A stretch of DNA of 64,000 nt from Clostridium saccharoperbutylacetonicum N1-4(HMT) (GTDB lineage: Bacteria; Bacillota; Clostridia; Clostridiales; Clostridiaceae): contig NC_020291.1 of assembly GCF_000340885.1 (NCBI RefSeq), positions 6,302,001 to 6,366,000 of the forward strand. The letters run 5' to 3'. A program made the translations under genes and the position numbers. Below are positions 19,101 to 27,190 of the stretch, piece by piece; the first letter of the stretch is position 1; every line of letters begins with the position of its first letter. The notes under the pieces are model-generated. The model worked only from the letters and a program-made list of their open reading frames with translations. It ran no database searches and was not told the origin of the DNA.

Positions 19101-19474
19101 TGACCGTATATAAAATCAATCTCTTCTCCATTACCTTCTAAAGATATTTCGTAAAAATAAATACCCTCTTTTTGTAAGACAAATGTTATTTTATAAACAA
19201 TCCCTTCTGTTTCTCCAGTCCATACAGCTTCTTTCTCATTTATATAAAACCTACTATTTGATTTGACTCCTAATAACGGCAATATTTCAATTTTTTCCTT
19301 TTTATGAATTCTAATATAAATATTATTTACTGAACCATCAATGCAATTTCCTAGATATTGATTGATCATTATATTGTCTACTAATATTTGATGTATATCT
19401 CCTGTTGGTAAAAATTCTACTTTTGTACTACCATTTTTTATAGAAAATACATCTATCTTATTATCTAATATCAT
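16106..19474 (-). CDS. GH94 1,2-beta-oligoglucan phosphorylase (SOGP-type)
   Basis: The 1122-aa cytoplasmic protein matches the large GH94 enzymes that phosphorolyse sophoro-oligosaccharides to alpha-glucose 1-phosphate. An N-terminal beta-sandwich half leads to an (alpha/alpha)6 barrel from about residue 610 (WWYTHNAMIHYIAPHGLEQP and GGAAWGTRDVCQGP), with the catalytic general-acid region GGGDWDDTLQP at 764-774 and a C-terminal beta-jelly region. Its size and its neighbours (GH3, LacI, two permeases, binding protein) match the characterised Listeria innocua lin1839 SOGP cluster, which supports beta-1,2-glucan rather than cellobiose or chitobiose as substrate; sequence alone cannot prove the linkage. 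It is the last gene of the operon, 57 bp after the GH3 stop, with an ATG start behind AGGAGG. Confidence 0.85.
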   Translation of the reverse strand: MILDNKIDVFSIKNGSTKVEFLPTGDIHQILVDNIMINQYLGNCIDGSVNNIYIRIHKKEKIEILPLLGVKSNSRFYINEKEAVWTGETEGIVYKITFVLQKEGIYFYEISLEGNGEEIDFIYGQDISLARKNDTLTNELYVSQYLDHTILKGKHGYVVSSRQNQEQEYGFPYIQQGSIDTEIVAYSTDAMQFFGKSYKETNKPEILEKGLPNANYQFEMAYIGMQTQKMNIDGRKNITFYSLIKSNYTHRIEKIDYEEELLSAYELFSSDRQKQKESKELEKIHMKKTFGDPFASEQLLKEELDSYFPSKKFEEYGGDKLLSFFTEKHSHVVMREKELAVERPHGHIILTTVDDEYVSREIISSTNYMYGIFNSHVVVGNTNMHKLISTARGHLNLFKNSGQRIYVKIEGIYHLLTLPAVYEMGMNYSRWFYKIGNDILTITSYSIAKKADIVLEVTSKNGYEYEFIITQQLVMGNQEYDEKIQVIQKDRDLIFIPDEDNLIKEVYPNLYYKMRIEGTEFEMSDDRVFFENNNSYNHTFLTISTKSVNTFRIIISGRIEDNSEEIVEDIGLGSFKENEKQYLDIYKKLMGGFNLSLSGSEQKNIEKINEILWWYTHNAMIHYIAPHGLEQPGGAAWGTRDVCQGPLEYFLSTGHSSLVREIIQIIFENQFYESGEWPQWFMYDKYNFRQYDCHGDVVFWPLKVVGDYIRVTGDNSILKCEVGYRHFKDGVATKNKESILDHIKRSICSIKDRYLYDTNLISYGGGDWDDTLQPANEELKQSLVSAWTVTLAYQVIKLLAEEIGKVDVSYGKELVQMYMDIKESFEKYLIKDGVIPGFVYLEDKEHMEYMLHPTDKKIGIQYRLLPMTRSIISELVDKNQAEKNIAIIDRELMHPDGVRLMNCPAFYKGGVSETFKRAEQASNVGREIGLQYVHAHIRYIEAMAKVGDANRAWDGVMRINPINISEKVSNAELRQSNCYFSSSDGEFATRYDFQENFEKLRTGDVNVKGGWRIYSSGPGIYVNQIITNLLGIRMNNNLLILDPVIPKELDNLKFDFHVNHIPVTFVYHINKQGESITKVLLNGKKMELSYIENAYRSGGCRVQYELLKDNFSSKNTIDIYIG

Positions 19475-19531
19475 CCAAGATCCTCCTGTAATTTTTATAA
19501 TATATAAAGTTAACTACTACTATAAATATTT

Positions 19532-21685
19532 CTAAATCAATTCAAATTCTGCACCTTTTACATTTTTACAATCATGTCCTATCATTATTTCAAACTTACC
19601 CTTTTCTGATAAATAATTACATTCAGAATTATAGAATTTAAGCATATCTTCACCTATTTCAAATGTAACCTGCTTTTCTTCATTTGGTTCTAAATAAATC
19701 TTCTTAAATCCTTTTAATTCTTTTATCGGACGTACTGTACTAGCAGTTATATCTCTAATATATAATTGAACGGTCTCTATTCCAGCCATTTTTCCTATAT
19801 TTTTTACCTTTATCTTTGCAGTAATCTTTTCATTATATTTCATAACCGTTTTATTGAGATCTATATCTCCATATGAATATTCAGTATAGCTCAATCCATA
19901 ACCAAAATGATAAAGTGGTTCGTTAGGAATATCAATATATTGGGATAAAAATCTATTTCCTTCGGTTCCTTCATTTTTGGGCCTACCAGTATTATAGCAA
20001 TTATAATAAACGGGTATCTGTCCAACTGTATACGGAATACTCATAGTCAAACGACCAGATGGATTTACATCTCCAAATAGTACATCTGCAAGTGCATTTC
20101 CCGTTTCAGACCCTGGAAACCATGCCTCTAAAATAGCTGGTGCTTCTTTATACCAAGAAGTCATCTCCAATGGTCTTCCGTTGAAAAGTACTACAGCTGT
20201 TGGTTTACCAATTTTAAATATTTCCTTTGCTAATTCTTCCTGTACTCCAGGTAAAGTAATGTAAGCTCTACTTCCAGCTTCACCACTCATATCTTGGTCC
20301 TCTCCCAATGCTAAAATAACTACATCTGCTTTTTGGGCTGCCTCAATTGCCTCTGCAAAATTAGATTTATCTTCACAATTTATCCCCCCCCCCTCAACAG
20401 TCACCACTTTTTCTCTTCCAATTTTATTTTGTATTCCTTCTAAAAAATTAACCGCTTCTTCTTCCTTGCCTTGGACGCTCCAAGGTCCAAGTATTCTATT
20501 GTTTTTTGCAAATGGTCCTATAATCGCTACATTTTTTTCCTTACTAAAAGGCAAAATATTATTATTTTTTAAAAGTACAAATGATTTATACGCTACTTCT
20601 CTTGCTATTTCTCTATGTTCTTTACAAAGGTAAGCTTCTTCTGCCTTTTGAGCATTAGCAGTCCGATATGGATTTTCAAATAATCCTAATTTGTTTTTTA
20701 ATTCTAAAATACGAAGAGCTGCCTCATCCAGTAATTCCATCTTTATTTTTTCTTTTTCTATTAATTCCCTTAAATTATTAACATAATTTGATGTCATCAT
20801 TTCAATGTCTACGCCTGCTTCTATTGCTTTTTTAGCCGCTTCTTTTCCATCTTTAGCTACTCCATGAGGAATTAATTCTTGAACGGCTGCCCAGTCAGAT
20901 ATAACAATACCTTTAAATCCCCATTCTTTTCTTAAAATATCACGCATCAGATAACTATTTCCAGTTGATGGAATTCCATTAACTGTATTGAATGATGTCA
21001 TAACAAGCTCCACTCCAGCATCTACTGCAGCTTTATATGAAGGCAAATAGTTTTCCCGAAGATTACGTTCTGACATATCAACAGTATTATATTCTCTCCC
21101 TGCTTCAGATGCTCCATACCCTGCAAAGTGTTTCACGCAAGCAGCTATATTGTATTCGTCTGTCATATTCCCCTGATACCCCTGCACAAAAGCTGTGGCA
21201 AATAATCCATTTAAATATGGATCTTCTCCTGTAGTCTCAATCACTCTCCCCCATCTTGGATCACGAACTAAATCAACCATTGGTGAAAAAGTTACATTAG
21301 TACCTGATAAAGCCGCTTCTTTTGCCGCAATCTCAGCACTTTTTTTCGCTAACTCCATATCCCACGTACATCCAATAGCAAGAGGAATCGGAAAAACGGT
21401 TCTAAAACCATGAATAACATCTGCCATAAATAATAATGGAATTTTAAGTCTATTCTTTTCTAAATACCTTTTTTGTATCTCAATCATATCTTCAGCATTA
21501 TCAGATCCCAAAACACTTCCTGAATTCCATATAACATCCTCAGTAATATTAAGTTCATTTAAAGGTCCAGTTATTTCACCATTTTTATCATCCGAATAAA
21601 AAGCTCTAACAAATTGAACTAGCTGACCTATTTTTTCATCTATTGTCATCTGTGACAATAAATTATTTAAATCCATATTCTTCAT
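19532..21685 (-). CDS. GH3 beta-glucosidase (probable sophorose/beta-1,2-glucosidase)
   Basis: The 717-aa protein without signal peptide is a cytoplasmic GH3 enzyme. A TIM-barrel domain (about 1-340) has KHFAGYG and nucleophile Asp264 in VISDW, the second alpha/beta domain (about 380-560) has EDQDMSGEAGSR, and a C-terminal fibronectin-like domain ends at 717. In the equivalent Listeria cluster the GH3 (lin1840) cleaves sophorose, the product left by SOGP. AAGGAGG is 8 nt before the ATG (21683-21685); the longer frame from a TTG upstream would include this Shine-Dalgarno. The start is 20 bp after the LacI stop. A run of ten G on the coding strand (20384-20393, encoding E-G-G-G-I) is striking in this AT-rich genome and could slip. 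Confidence 0.87.
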   Translation of the reverse strand: MKNMDLNNLLSQMTIDEKIGQLVQFVRAFYSDDKNGEITGPLNELNITEDVIWNSGSVLGSDNAEDMIEIQKRYLEKNRLKIPLLFMADVIHGFRTVFPIPLAIGCTWDMELAKKSAEIAAKEAALSGTNVTFSPMVDLVRDPRWGRVIETTGEDPYLNGLFATAFVQGYQGNMTDEYNIAACVKHFAGYGASEAGREYNTVDMSERNLRENYLPSYKAAVDAGVELVMTSFNTVNGIPSTGNSYLMRDILRKEWGFKGIVISDWAAVQELIPHGVAKDGKEAAKKAIEAGVDIEMMTSNYVNNLRELIEKEKIKMELLDEAALRILELKNKLGLFENPYRTANAQKAEEAYLCKEHREIAREVAYKSFVLLKNNNILPFSKEKNVAIIGPFAKNNRILGPWSVQGKEEEAVNFLEGIQNKIGREKVVTVEGGGINCEDKSNFAEAIEAAQKADVVILALGEDQDMSGEAGSRAYITLPGVQEELAKEIFKIGKPTAVVLFNGRPLEMTSWYKEAPAILEAWFPGSETGNALADVLFGDVNPSGRLTMSIPYTVGQIPVYYNCYNTGRPKNEGTEGNRFLSQYIDIPNEPLYHFGYGLSYTEYSYGDIDLNKTVMKYNEKITAKIKVKNIGKMAGIETVQLYIRDITASTVRPIKELKGFKKIYLEPNEEKQVTFEIGEDMLKFYNSECNYLSEKGKFEIMIGHDCKNVKGAEFELI

Positions 21686-21705
21686 TATATTATCCTCCTT
21701 ATATT

Positions 21706-22683
21706 TCAACAGCTCTCACGAACAAGTAATTCTGATGTTAATACAACACATTTACTTACTTTTTCTCCTTTTAGGCTGTTAATTAAATTATTAGCTGAAA
21801 TTACCCCTGATTCATAAGAAGGTCTACGAAGAGTTGTCAATTTAGGCGATACAAATTCACACAATCTAATATCATCAAAACCAATAATCCCCAAACCTTC
21901 TGGCACTTTAATCCCATGTTCTTCACATGCTCTCAGAGCACCAATTGCCATATCATCATTAGAACAAAAGTAAGCCTCTGGAAGATCTTTTTCTTTAATA
22001 AGCTTACACATAGCTTCATATCCGCTCGATTCATTAAAAGCCCCACTAGCATTCCAGCAACTTCTATTTTCTATTTGAAATTCCTTTATAGCTTTTCTAA
22101 AACCTTCTAAACGTTTTATACTGTCATAAGTATCTTTTGGACCAGATATAATACCAATCTTTCTATATCCTTTTCCATACATATATTCAATAGCTTGATG
22201 AACTGCTTTTACATTATCAATCAAAACACTTGAAATATAGTCACCAGATAGTTTTCTATCTAATGTTACAATAGGGAAATTTTTTCCTGATAAACTTAGT
22301 ACAATTTCGTCATCAACATTAGCAGACAATATAATGGCACCATCTACAAGTCGTTGTGATAATACTTTAGTAACAACACTCTTTTCATTACAACTTTCTA
22401 CTATAATAACTTCATAAGCATTATTTCTTGCTATATCACGTATACCACGAATAATTTCAGCATTAACATTTCCATCAAAACTATATAGCACAACTGCAAT
22501 CAAATTATTTTTCTTCATTTTTAAACTTCTTGCATTCCCATTTGGAGTATATTCAAGTTCTTTTGCTGCACTTAAAATTTTCTTTTTTGTTTCCTTGCTT
22601 ATATTTCCTGTATTATTTAAAGCATAAGAAACCGTTGAAATCGATACCCCTGCTAATTTAGCTACATCTTTAATTGTACTCAC
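21706..22683 (-). CDS. LacI-family transcriptional regulator of the glucan operon
   Basis: The 325-aa protein has a LacI-type helix-turn-helix (TIKDVAKLAGVSISTVSYALNN) and hinge helix in residues 1-60, then a periplasmic-binding-protein-like effector domain (about 60-325) with VDGAIILSANVD and FCSNDDMAIGALRA. It lies inside the operon, between the permease and GH3 genes, and probably binds the AAACGTTT-type palindromes upstream of the binding-protein gene, released by a sophoro-oligosaccharide; both are inference. It starts at a GTG 10 nt after AAGGAG. The equivalent regulator in Listeria (lin1838) accompanies the same genes. Confidence 0.88.
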   Translation of the reverse strand: MSTIKDVAKLAGVSISTVSYALNNTGNISKETKKKILSAAKELEYTPNGNARSLKMKKNNLIAVVLYSFDGNVNAEIIRGIRDIARNNAYEVIIVESCNEKSVVTKVLSQRLVDGAIILSANVDDEIVLSLSGKNFPIVTLDRKLSGDYISSVLIDNVKAVHQAIEYMYGKGYRKIGIISGPKDTYDSIKRLEGFRKAIKEFQIENRSCWNASGAFNESSGYEAMCKLIKEKDLPEAYFCSNDDMAIGALRACEEHGIKVPEGLGIIGFDDIRLCEFVSPKLTTLRRPSYESGVISANNLINSLKGEKVSKCVVLTSELLVRESC

Positions 22684-22770
22684 AATAATACAACTCCTTT
22701 TTCCTAATAATATTTAAGACTATTACCATTATAATTATGAATACAATGCAATACAACACAAGTCCATAGC

Positions 22771-23595
22771 CTATTTCATACCTGATACCGCAATACCATC
22801 CATAATTTGTTTTTGAAAAATAGAAAAAACTATTAAAATTGGAACTACCATAACTGCTGCTCCAGCCATCTGCAACGAAAAGTCTGAAGTATTTTGTCCT
22901 TTTAACAATGATAATCCTACAGATAGGGTATAAAATTTCTCATCGTTTGCCACGATCAATGGCCACAAAAAACTATTCCACGCACCAATAAAAGTTAAAA
23001 TTCCTTGTACTGCAATAATAGGTTTTGATATTGGTAAAATTAATTTGAAAAAAATTTGAAATTCCTTTGCCCCATCAATTCTTTGCGCTTCAATCAACTC
23101 CGTAGGAATGCCTTCCATAAATTGACGAAAAAGAAAAATAGAAAACGCACCTACAAGACCTGGTAGAACAATACCTGCCATTGTATTTGTAAGTTTAAAT
23201 GTATTTAGAATTAAATACACTGGAATCATTGTTACTTGAGAGGGAATCATCATTGTTGCAAGTACAGCTGCAAACAATACTTTTTTCATTGGAAAATTAT
23301 ATTTAGCAAATGCATACCCTGCCATAGCATTAAATAAAAGGCCTATGAAAGAAAACGCAACAATTATTAATGTATTTTTTAAATAAACTATAAAATTCAT
23401 TTTTGTAAATAGAGTCACATAACTTTCAATGGTAAAACTTTTAGGAAATAACGTTGGCGGCATCTGGATAGCCTCTGTTTCTGGTTTAAAAGAAGTAAGT
23501 AACATCCACACAAAAGGCGTTACCATAATAACTGCTCCTACAATTAATAAGAAAAATACAACAATTTTTTTATTTTTTCTTGTGTTTAGATTCAT
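22771..23595 (-). CDS. ABC sugar transporter permease (MalG/MsmG-like)
   Basis: The 274-aa membrane protein has six hydrophobic helices and the EAA loop (EAQRIDGAKEFQIFFKLILPISKPI) that contacts the ATPase. It is the second permease of a carbohydrate uptake (CUT1) importer. I place the start at the ATG (23593-23595) after GGAAGGTGAAGG; the alternative ATG five codons upstream lacks a ribosome binding site. The start lies 23 bp downstream of the partner permease stop. No ATPase gene is present, so a shared MsmX/MsmK-type ATPase encoded elsewhere is presumed, as in many Firmicutes. Confidence 0.9.
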   Translation of the reverse strand: MNLNTRKNKKIVVFFLLIVGAVIMVTPFVWMLLTSFKPETEAIQMPPTLFPKSFTIESYVTLFTKMNFIVYLKNTLIIVAFSFIGLLFNAMAGYAFAKYNFPMKKVLFAAVLATMMIPSQVTMIPVYLILNTFKLTNTMAGIVLPGLVGAFSIFLFRQFMEGIPTELIEAQRIDGAKEFQIFFKLILPISKPIIAVQGILTFIGAWNSFLWPLIVANDEKFYTLSVGLSLLKGQNTSDFSLQMAGAAVMVVPILIVFSIFQKQIMDGIAVSGMK

Positions 23596-23618
23596 ACCTT
23601 CACCTTCCATTTACTTTA

Positions 23619-24518
23619 CTAATATTCAACATTGTCTTTTTTAAATTTGAATTGAACACTTGTTGCAATGATAATAATTGCAAATAATACAAATGATCCA
23701 GCTGCCGCATAACCAAAATTACTATTTTTAAAACCATTTTGATAAATTAACAATGCCATAGACATAGTAGAATTCAACGGACCACCTTTAGTCATAACTA
23801 AAGGCTCTTCAAAAAATTGAATCCAGCCTATTAATGTAGTAATCGTCACAAAGAAAATTGAAGACCTAAGAAGAGGAAATTTAATATATATAAACCTTTC
23901 TAAACTATTTGCTCCATCAATCTGTGCTGCTTCATAATAAGACTTTGGAATCCCCTTTAATGCTGCTAAAAATATAAGCATATTCATACCAATTGCTCTC
24001 CATACTGCAAGGGCAACCAAAGAAATCTTTGCCATTAGAACGTCTTGAAGCCATGATATTGGCGGTAAACTTAATGATTTTAATATTTGATTAAACAAAC
24101 CATAATTGCTATTATACAAAAAGCCCCAAATAACTGCTACAGCTACTACATTGGTAATTGCTGGTGCATAATAAAACATACGACAAACTTTAAACATAAA
24201 ACTTGTGCCCTGATCTAATAAAATTGCAACAATTAAAGATAATATGATTACAAGTGGTACACCTAAAACAACATAAAACAATGTATTAAATGCCGCCTTC
24301 AAAAACAAGTCATCTTGAAAAAGTTTTATATAATTGCTTATTCCAGTAAATTTAATATTTGAAAAATCAACAAGACCTTTTAAATCCATATTAGTAAAAC
24401 TAATAATAAATGCAATAATAATAGGCATAATTGAAAAGATAAATAAAATGATCAATGTGGGTGCTATGAATAAATATGGATATTTATATTTTTTCAACTT
24501 TTGTCCAAAACCTTCCAC
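23619..24518 (-). CDS. ABC sugar transporter permease (MalF/MsmF-like)
   Basis: This is the first permease of the CUT1 importer, about 299 aa, with six predicted helices and the EAA motif (YYEAAQIDGANSLERFIYIKFPLL). It pairs with the MsmG-like permease downstream to move oligosaccharide delivered by the lipoprotein encoded just upstream. Two in-frame GTG codons lie near AAAGGAG; the second (24516-24518, 9 nt spacing) fits better than the first (3 nt), so the N-terminus is probably MEGFGQKLKKYKYPYLF. The gene begins 67 bp after the binding-protein stop. Confidence 0.9.
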   Translation of the reverse strand: MEGFGQKLKKYKYPYLFIAPTLIILFIFSIMPIIIAFIISFTNMDLKGLVDFSNIKFTGISNYIKLFQDDLFLKAAFNTLFYVVLGVPLVIILSLIVAILLDQGTSFMFKVCRMFYYAPAITNVVAVAVIWGFLYNSNYGLFNQILKSLSLPPISWLQDVLMAKISLVALAVWRAIGMNMLIFLAALKGIPKSYYEAAQIDGANSLERFIYIKFPLLRSSIFFVTITTLIGWIQFFEEPLVMTKGGPLNSTMSMALLIYQNGFKNSNFGYAAAGSFVLFAIIIIATSVQFKFKKDNVEY

Positions 24519-24585
24519 CTGCACATTCTCCTTTCTTTTTTATTTATAGCAGCCATTAGAGACTGCTATAAACAAAACTATAATC

Positions 24586-25827
24586 TTACTTTAATAATTC
24601 TTTTGCTTTTTCATTTACGTTATCAAGTTCTGCTTTGACGTCGACTCCATTTAAATCAATCTTTTCTACAGAACTAATTACTTCTTGTGCAATTCTTTCC
24701 CAATTTTTAACAGCCGGAGCTGGTTTTGCATCTTTCATTTGCTCTCCAAAAACTTTTAGTAATTTATCATTCTTTAATTTATCAGTATTCCATGCATCTT
24801 TTCTAGCTGGTAAGCTATTAGATACATCAAACCATTTCATTTCTGTATCTAGCTTTGACATATAATCAATATATTTTATAGCTTCTTCTGAATTTTTACT
24901 TGACTTAAACACAGATAAATTAGACCCACCTACAAAAGATGTATTTGTTTTTTTGCTAGGTAATACGCGAACTGCCCATTTTCCATCAAGTTCTGTTGCC
25001 TTTTTCTTAATTGTATCTACCATCCAAGGTCCACTTATAAACATTGGGAATGTACCATCTTTAAATCCTTGTGTTACATCATAGTCATTTTGAGCTGGTG
25101 AATAACCTTCTTTTATAAAACTAGTCGCATAAGTAACTGCATCTACAAATGCTGGTTCATTAAAATGTGGAACATTGTCAGAAGTAATTGGTTCTGAACC
25201 ATTTTGCCATGCATATAACATCATAGAAATTTGATCCTTTGGATCTAGTAAAAATCCATATTTGTTTTGAGCTTTATTTGTTAATTTAGAAGCTGCATCT
25301 TTAAATTCATCCCAATTAGATGGTCCATTTGGATAACCTACTCCTTGTAACAAATCAGTCCTATAAAATAAAACTCTTGTATCGATATACCAAGGAACCC
25401 CTACATATTCATTTTTATAAACGCTTGTCTGCAATGAACTTTCAAAATAATTCTCCTTCTTCAGATTTTCATATTTATCTGTGTATTTAGATAAATCTAA
25501 AAGCGCACCTGCTTCTGCAAACTCAGGTACCCACGAAGTACCCATTTGTATAACATCTGGCCCAGACTTAGAAGCTACTGCTGTCATTAATTTATCGTGT
25601 GCCTGATCCCAAGGTAATGCTTGCACCTTAACTTTTATCCCAGGATTCTCCTTTTCAAATCCTTCAGACATTTTGTCTAGCAATTCCCCTTCTGCTCCCA
25701 TTGCCCAAACCGTTAATGTCTTTATTTCATTGTTTGAATTACTATTTTCATTTTTCGATGCACATCCTGACAAAACCGTTGTTGTTATAAGTACAGCTGC
25801 CATAATTTTTGTTAATACTTTTTTCAT
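24586..25827 (-). CDS. Extracellular sugar-binding lipoprotein of ABC importer
   Basis: The 413-aa protein begins with a lipoprotein signal peptide and lipobox LSGC (Cys22), so it is tethered to the outer face of the membrane. The body is a family 1 solute-binding protein (KTLTVWAMGAEGELLDKMSEGFEKENPGIKVKVQALPW...). By position and cluster content it probably captures sophoro-oligosaccharides, like Listeria Lin1841; the specificity is inference. It is the first gene of the operon and starts at an ATG after AAAGGAGAGGATGAT. A candidate promoter and LacI-type operators lie upstream (25872-26056). Confidence 0.88.
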   Translation of the reverse strand: MKKVLTKIMAAVLITTTVLSGCASKNENSNSNNEIKTLTVWAMGAEGELLDKMSEGFEKENPGIKVKVQALPWDQAHDKLMTAVASKSGPDVIQMGTSWVPEFAEAGALLDLSKYTDKYENLKKENYFESSLQTSVYKNEYVGVPWYIDTRVLFYRTDLLQGVGYPNGPSNWDEFKDAASKLTNKAQNKYGFLLDPKDQISMMLYAWQNGSEPITSDNVPHFNEPAFVDAVTYATSFIKEGYSPAQNDYDVTQGFKDGTFPMFISGPWMVDTIKKKATELDGKWAVRVLPSKKTNTSFVGGSNLSVFKSSKNSEEAIKYIDYMSKLDTEMKWFDVSNSLPARKDAWNTDKLKNDKLLKVFGEQMKDAKPAPAVKNWERIAQEVISSVEKIDLNGVDVKAELDNVNEKAKELLK

Positions 25828-25871
25828 ATCATCCTCTCCTTTATATTTTCTAAAATCAATTTACTTTTATC

Positions 25872-25881
25872 TAAGCGCTTA
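25872..25881. promoter_or_regulatory. Palindrome TAAGCGCTTA in the glucan operon leader
   Basis: This perfect 10-bp palindrome with a central CG lies between the candidate promoter and the binding-protein gene. LacI-family operators share the central CpG and dyad symmetry. It could be a cre or operator site. Confidence 0.45.
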
Positions 25882-25888
25882 ACACTTT

Positions 25889-25904
25889 ACTAAAACGTTT
25901 CTAT
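25889..25904. promoter_or_regulatory. LacI-type operator over the glucan operon start region
   Basis: ACTAAAACGTTTCTAT contains the AAACGTTT dyad with a central CG. It lies just downstream of the candidate -10 on the minus strand, a classical repressor position. Confidence 0.6.
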
Positions 25905-25911
25905 GATTAAA

Positions 25912-25940
25912 ACGATATCATAATTAAAAATATTTTTCAA
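25912..25940 (-). promoter_or_regulatory. Candidate promoter of the glucan operon
   Basis: On the minus strand, TTGAAA (25935-25940) and TATCGT (25912-25917) are separated by 17 bp, with the AAACGTTT dyad next downstream. The -10 match is moderate. Confidence 0.45.
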
Positions 25941-26042
25941 CCACTTTTTACAATTATTCTTAAACGCCCATTTTATCAAATTAAAATCTATATTTTTTCA
26001 CTAAAATTACATTTAACTAATGACCTAATCTATGCAGGTTTT

Positions 26043-26056
26043 AACGAAACGTTTCT
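26043..26056. promoter_or_regulatory. Second LacI-type operator upstream of the glucan operon
   Basis: ACGAAACGTTTCTA holds the perfect palindrome GAAACGTTTC (26045-26054) about 150 bp upstream of the first operator. Two sites flanking a promoter would allow repression by looping or cooperative binding. Confidence 0.55.
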
Positions 26057-26129
26057 ATAATTTGATTCGAAATTTCGCCAAAAAAATTTTTTATATGTTC
26101 CAAGTATCAATGTTCAATTATCATTAGTT

Positions 26130-26152
26130 ACGAAATCCCTTTAGGATTTCGT
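26130..26152. repeat. Perfect 9-bp hairpin, ACGAAATCC / GGATTTCGT
   Basis: The 9-bp arms (26130-26138 and 26144-26152) enclose the loop CTTTA. Neither strand has a T-run after it, so it is not an obvious terminator. It lies in the non-coding stretch between the glucan operon promoter and the tRNA fragment. The function is unknown. Confidence 0.4.
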
Positions 26153-26434
26153 GATGTGAAATGTAGAATCTTAATTGAACTTATATATCAAACAACTGAA
26201 ATAAATATTGACAAGTAATTGCAAAAAAAGTTGATATCAAAAAAACTAAGTTTTTCATTTATATCAACTATGTCAAGGATTGATTTTATATTTTATACAA
26301 TAATCACCTCTAAGTGTAAGCTTTTTCTTTATATTTGGACATACTCCCATGCACTTATTATGACTCACTGCAACTTTCACTTCAGTATTTTAATATTGAT
26401 AAAATTGTTGAACAAACCCTACTTACAAATATAT

Positions 26435-26478
26435 AAAAATGCCTGAATCCTTAGTTTTACTAAGCTTTCAGGCATTTT
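26435..26478 (-). terminator. Terminator after the displaced tRNA-Ser 3' end
   Basis: AAAATGCCTGAA (26436-26447) pairs with TTCAGGCATTTT (26467-26478). The sequence closely resembles the terminator after the intact tRNA-Ser (32410-32455), as expected if this was the original tRNA terminator before an element inserted. Confidence 0.75.
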
Positions 26479-26494
26479 CCACATCTTCTTTTGC

Positions 26495-26553
26495 TGGCAG
26501 AGAGAAGGGGATTTGAACCCCTGATAGAGTTACCCCTATACACGCTTTCCAGG
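26495..26553 (-). pseudogene. 3' half of tRNA-Ser (attachment-site copy)
   Basis: The 59 bp match the intact tRNA-Ser(GGA) at 32473-32531 with two mismatches (26499 and 26532), from the anticodon loop through the T-arm and acceptor strand to CCA. The 5' half is absent and unrelated sequence follows at 26554. A tRNA 3'-half duplication in direct orientation is the usual footprint of an element integrated by a tyrosine recombinase. Confidence 0.8.
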
Positions 26554-26735
26554 TACAAACCAGCTAATTACAGGCTTAAGCGTGGTTATTTATATACTTT
26601 AACACGATTCTTATTTTGAAATATCTCCACATTGTTATTGTCATTAATAGTATACTTTTGTGATATTAATGTCAACATTTTGAAGAAACTAAGATAATTT
26701 TGCTCTTAATAAAAAATTTTATTACATTAATGTAT

Positions 26736-26768
26736 AGACAAAATAAAGCTAGAGCATTAAACTCTAGA
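26736..26768 (-). terminator. Terminator after the small lipoprotein gene
   Basis: CTAGAG (26749-26754) pairs with CTCTAG (26762-26767) around a 7-nt loop, and the minus strand continues with CTTTATTTTG. It is 10 bp after the stop codon. Confidence 0.65.
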
Positions 26769-26776
26769 TACATTAT

Positions 26777-27190
26777 TTATTTTATTTTCATAAATGTATC
26801 TTCATATTTCTTTGCATCGTCTGGAGTAAGCTTTTTATCAAGTCTCAACAATACACCAGCATCATTCATGTAACTATATTCAGCTACTAGTGGCATTTTT
26901 TTACCTATACCATCAATGTACTCTTTTCTGTTTTTAGCATCTTCTTTATTAGCAAAAACTTCAATAGATCCATTCGTAAAATTAATTTTAGACGTATATT
27001 GATTTGGTCTTCCTAATAGTTGGTTTTTATCATTTTCAGCAGTTGTCACTTCTACATTTTCAATAGTAACTCCAGCCTCTTTTAATTTATTTCCATATTC
27101 TTCAGCAGTAAGCTTCTTAGCAGATCCTCCACATCCAATTAATACAAACATCATTAAGCTGCATAGTAGTATGCTTAATATTTTTTTCAT
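26777..27190 (-). CDS. Small lipoprotein of unknown function
   Basis: The 137-aa protein has a signal peptide with lipobox LIGC (Cys20), so it is probably anchored on the outer membrane face. The mature part is a small alpha/beta domain (LTAEEYGNKLKEAGVTIENVEV... SIEVFANKEDAKNRKEYIDGIG) that I cannot assign to a named family; similar short lipoproteins are common in Clostridium. The ATG follows AGGGGGATGAATAA. It lies inside the tRNA-bounded island, transcribed away from the PTS genes, and may be unrelated to sugar use. Confidence 0.75.
   Translation of the reverse strand: MKKILSILLCSLMMFVLIGCGGSAKKLTAEEYGNKLKEAGVTIENVEVTTAENDKNQLLGRPNQYTSKINFTNGSIEVFANKEDAKNRKEYIDGIGKKMPLVAEYSYMNDAGVLLRLDKKLTPDDAKKYEDTFMKIK

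Noticed and set aside
26219..26446. Plus-strand open frame of 75 codons between the glucan operon and the tRNA fragment
   Set aside because: Hydrophobic, lysine-rich translation typical of AT-rich random sequence, no ribosome binding site, and it runs into a terminator hairpin.
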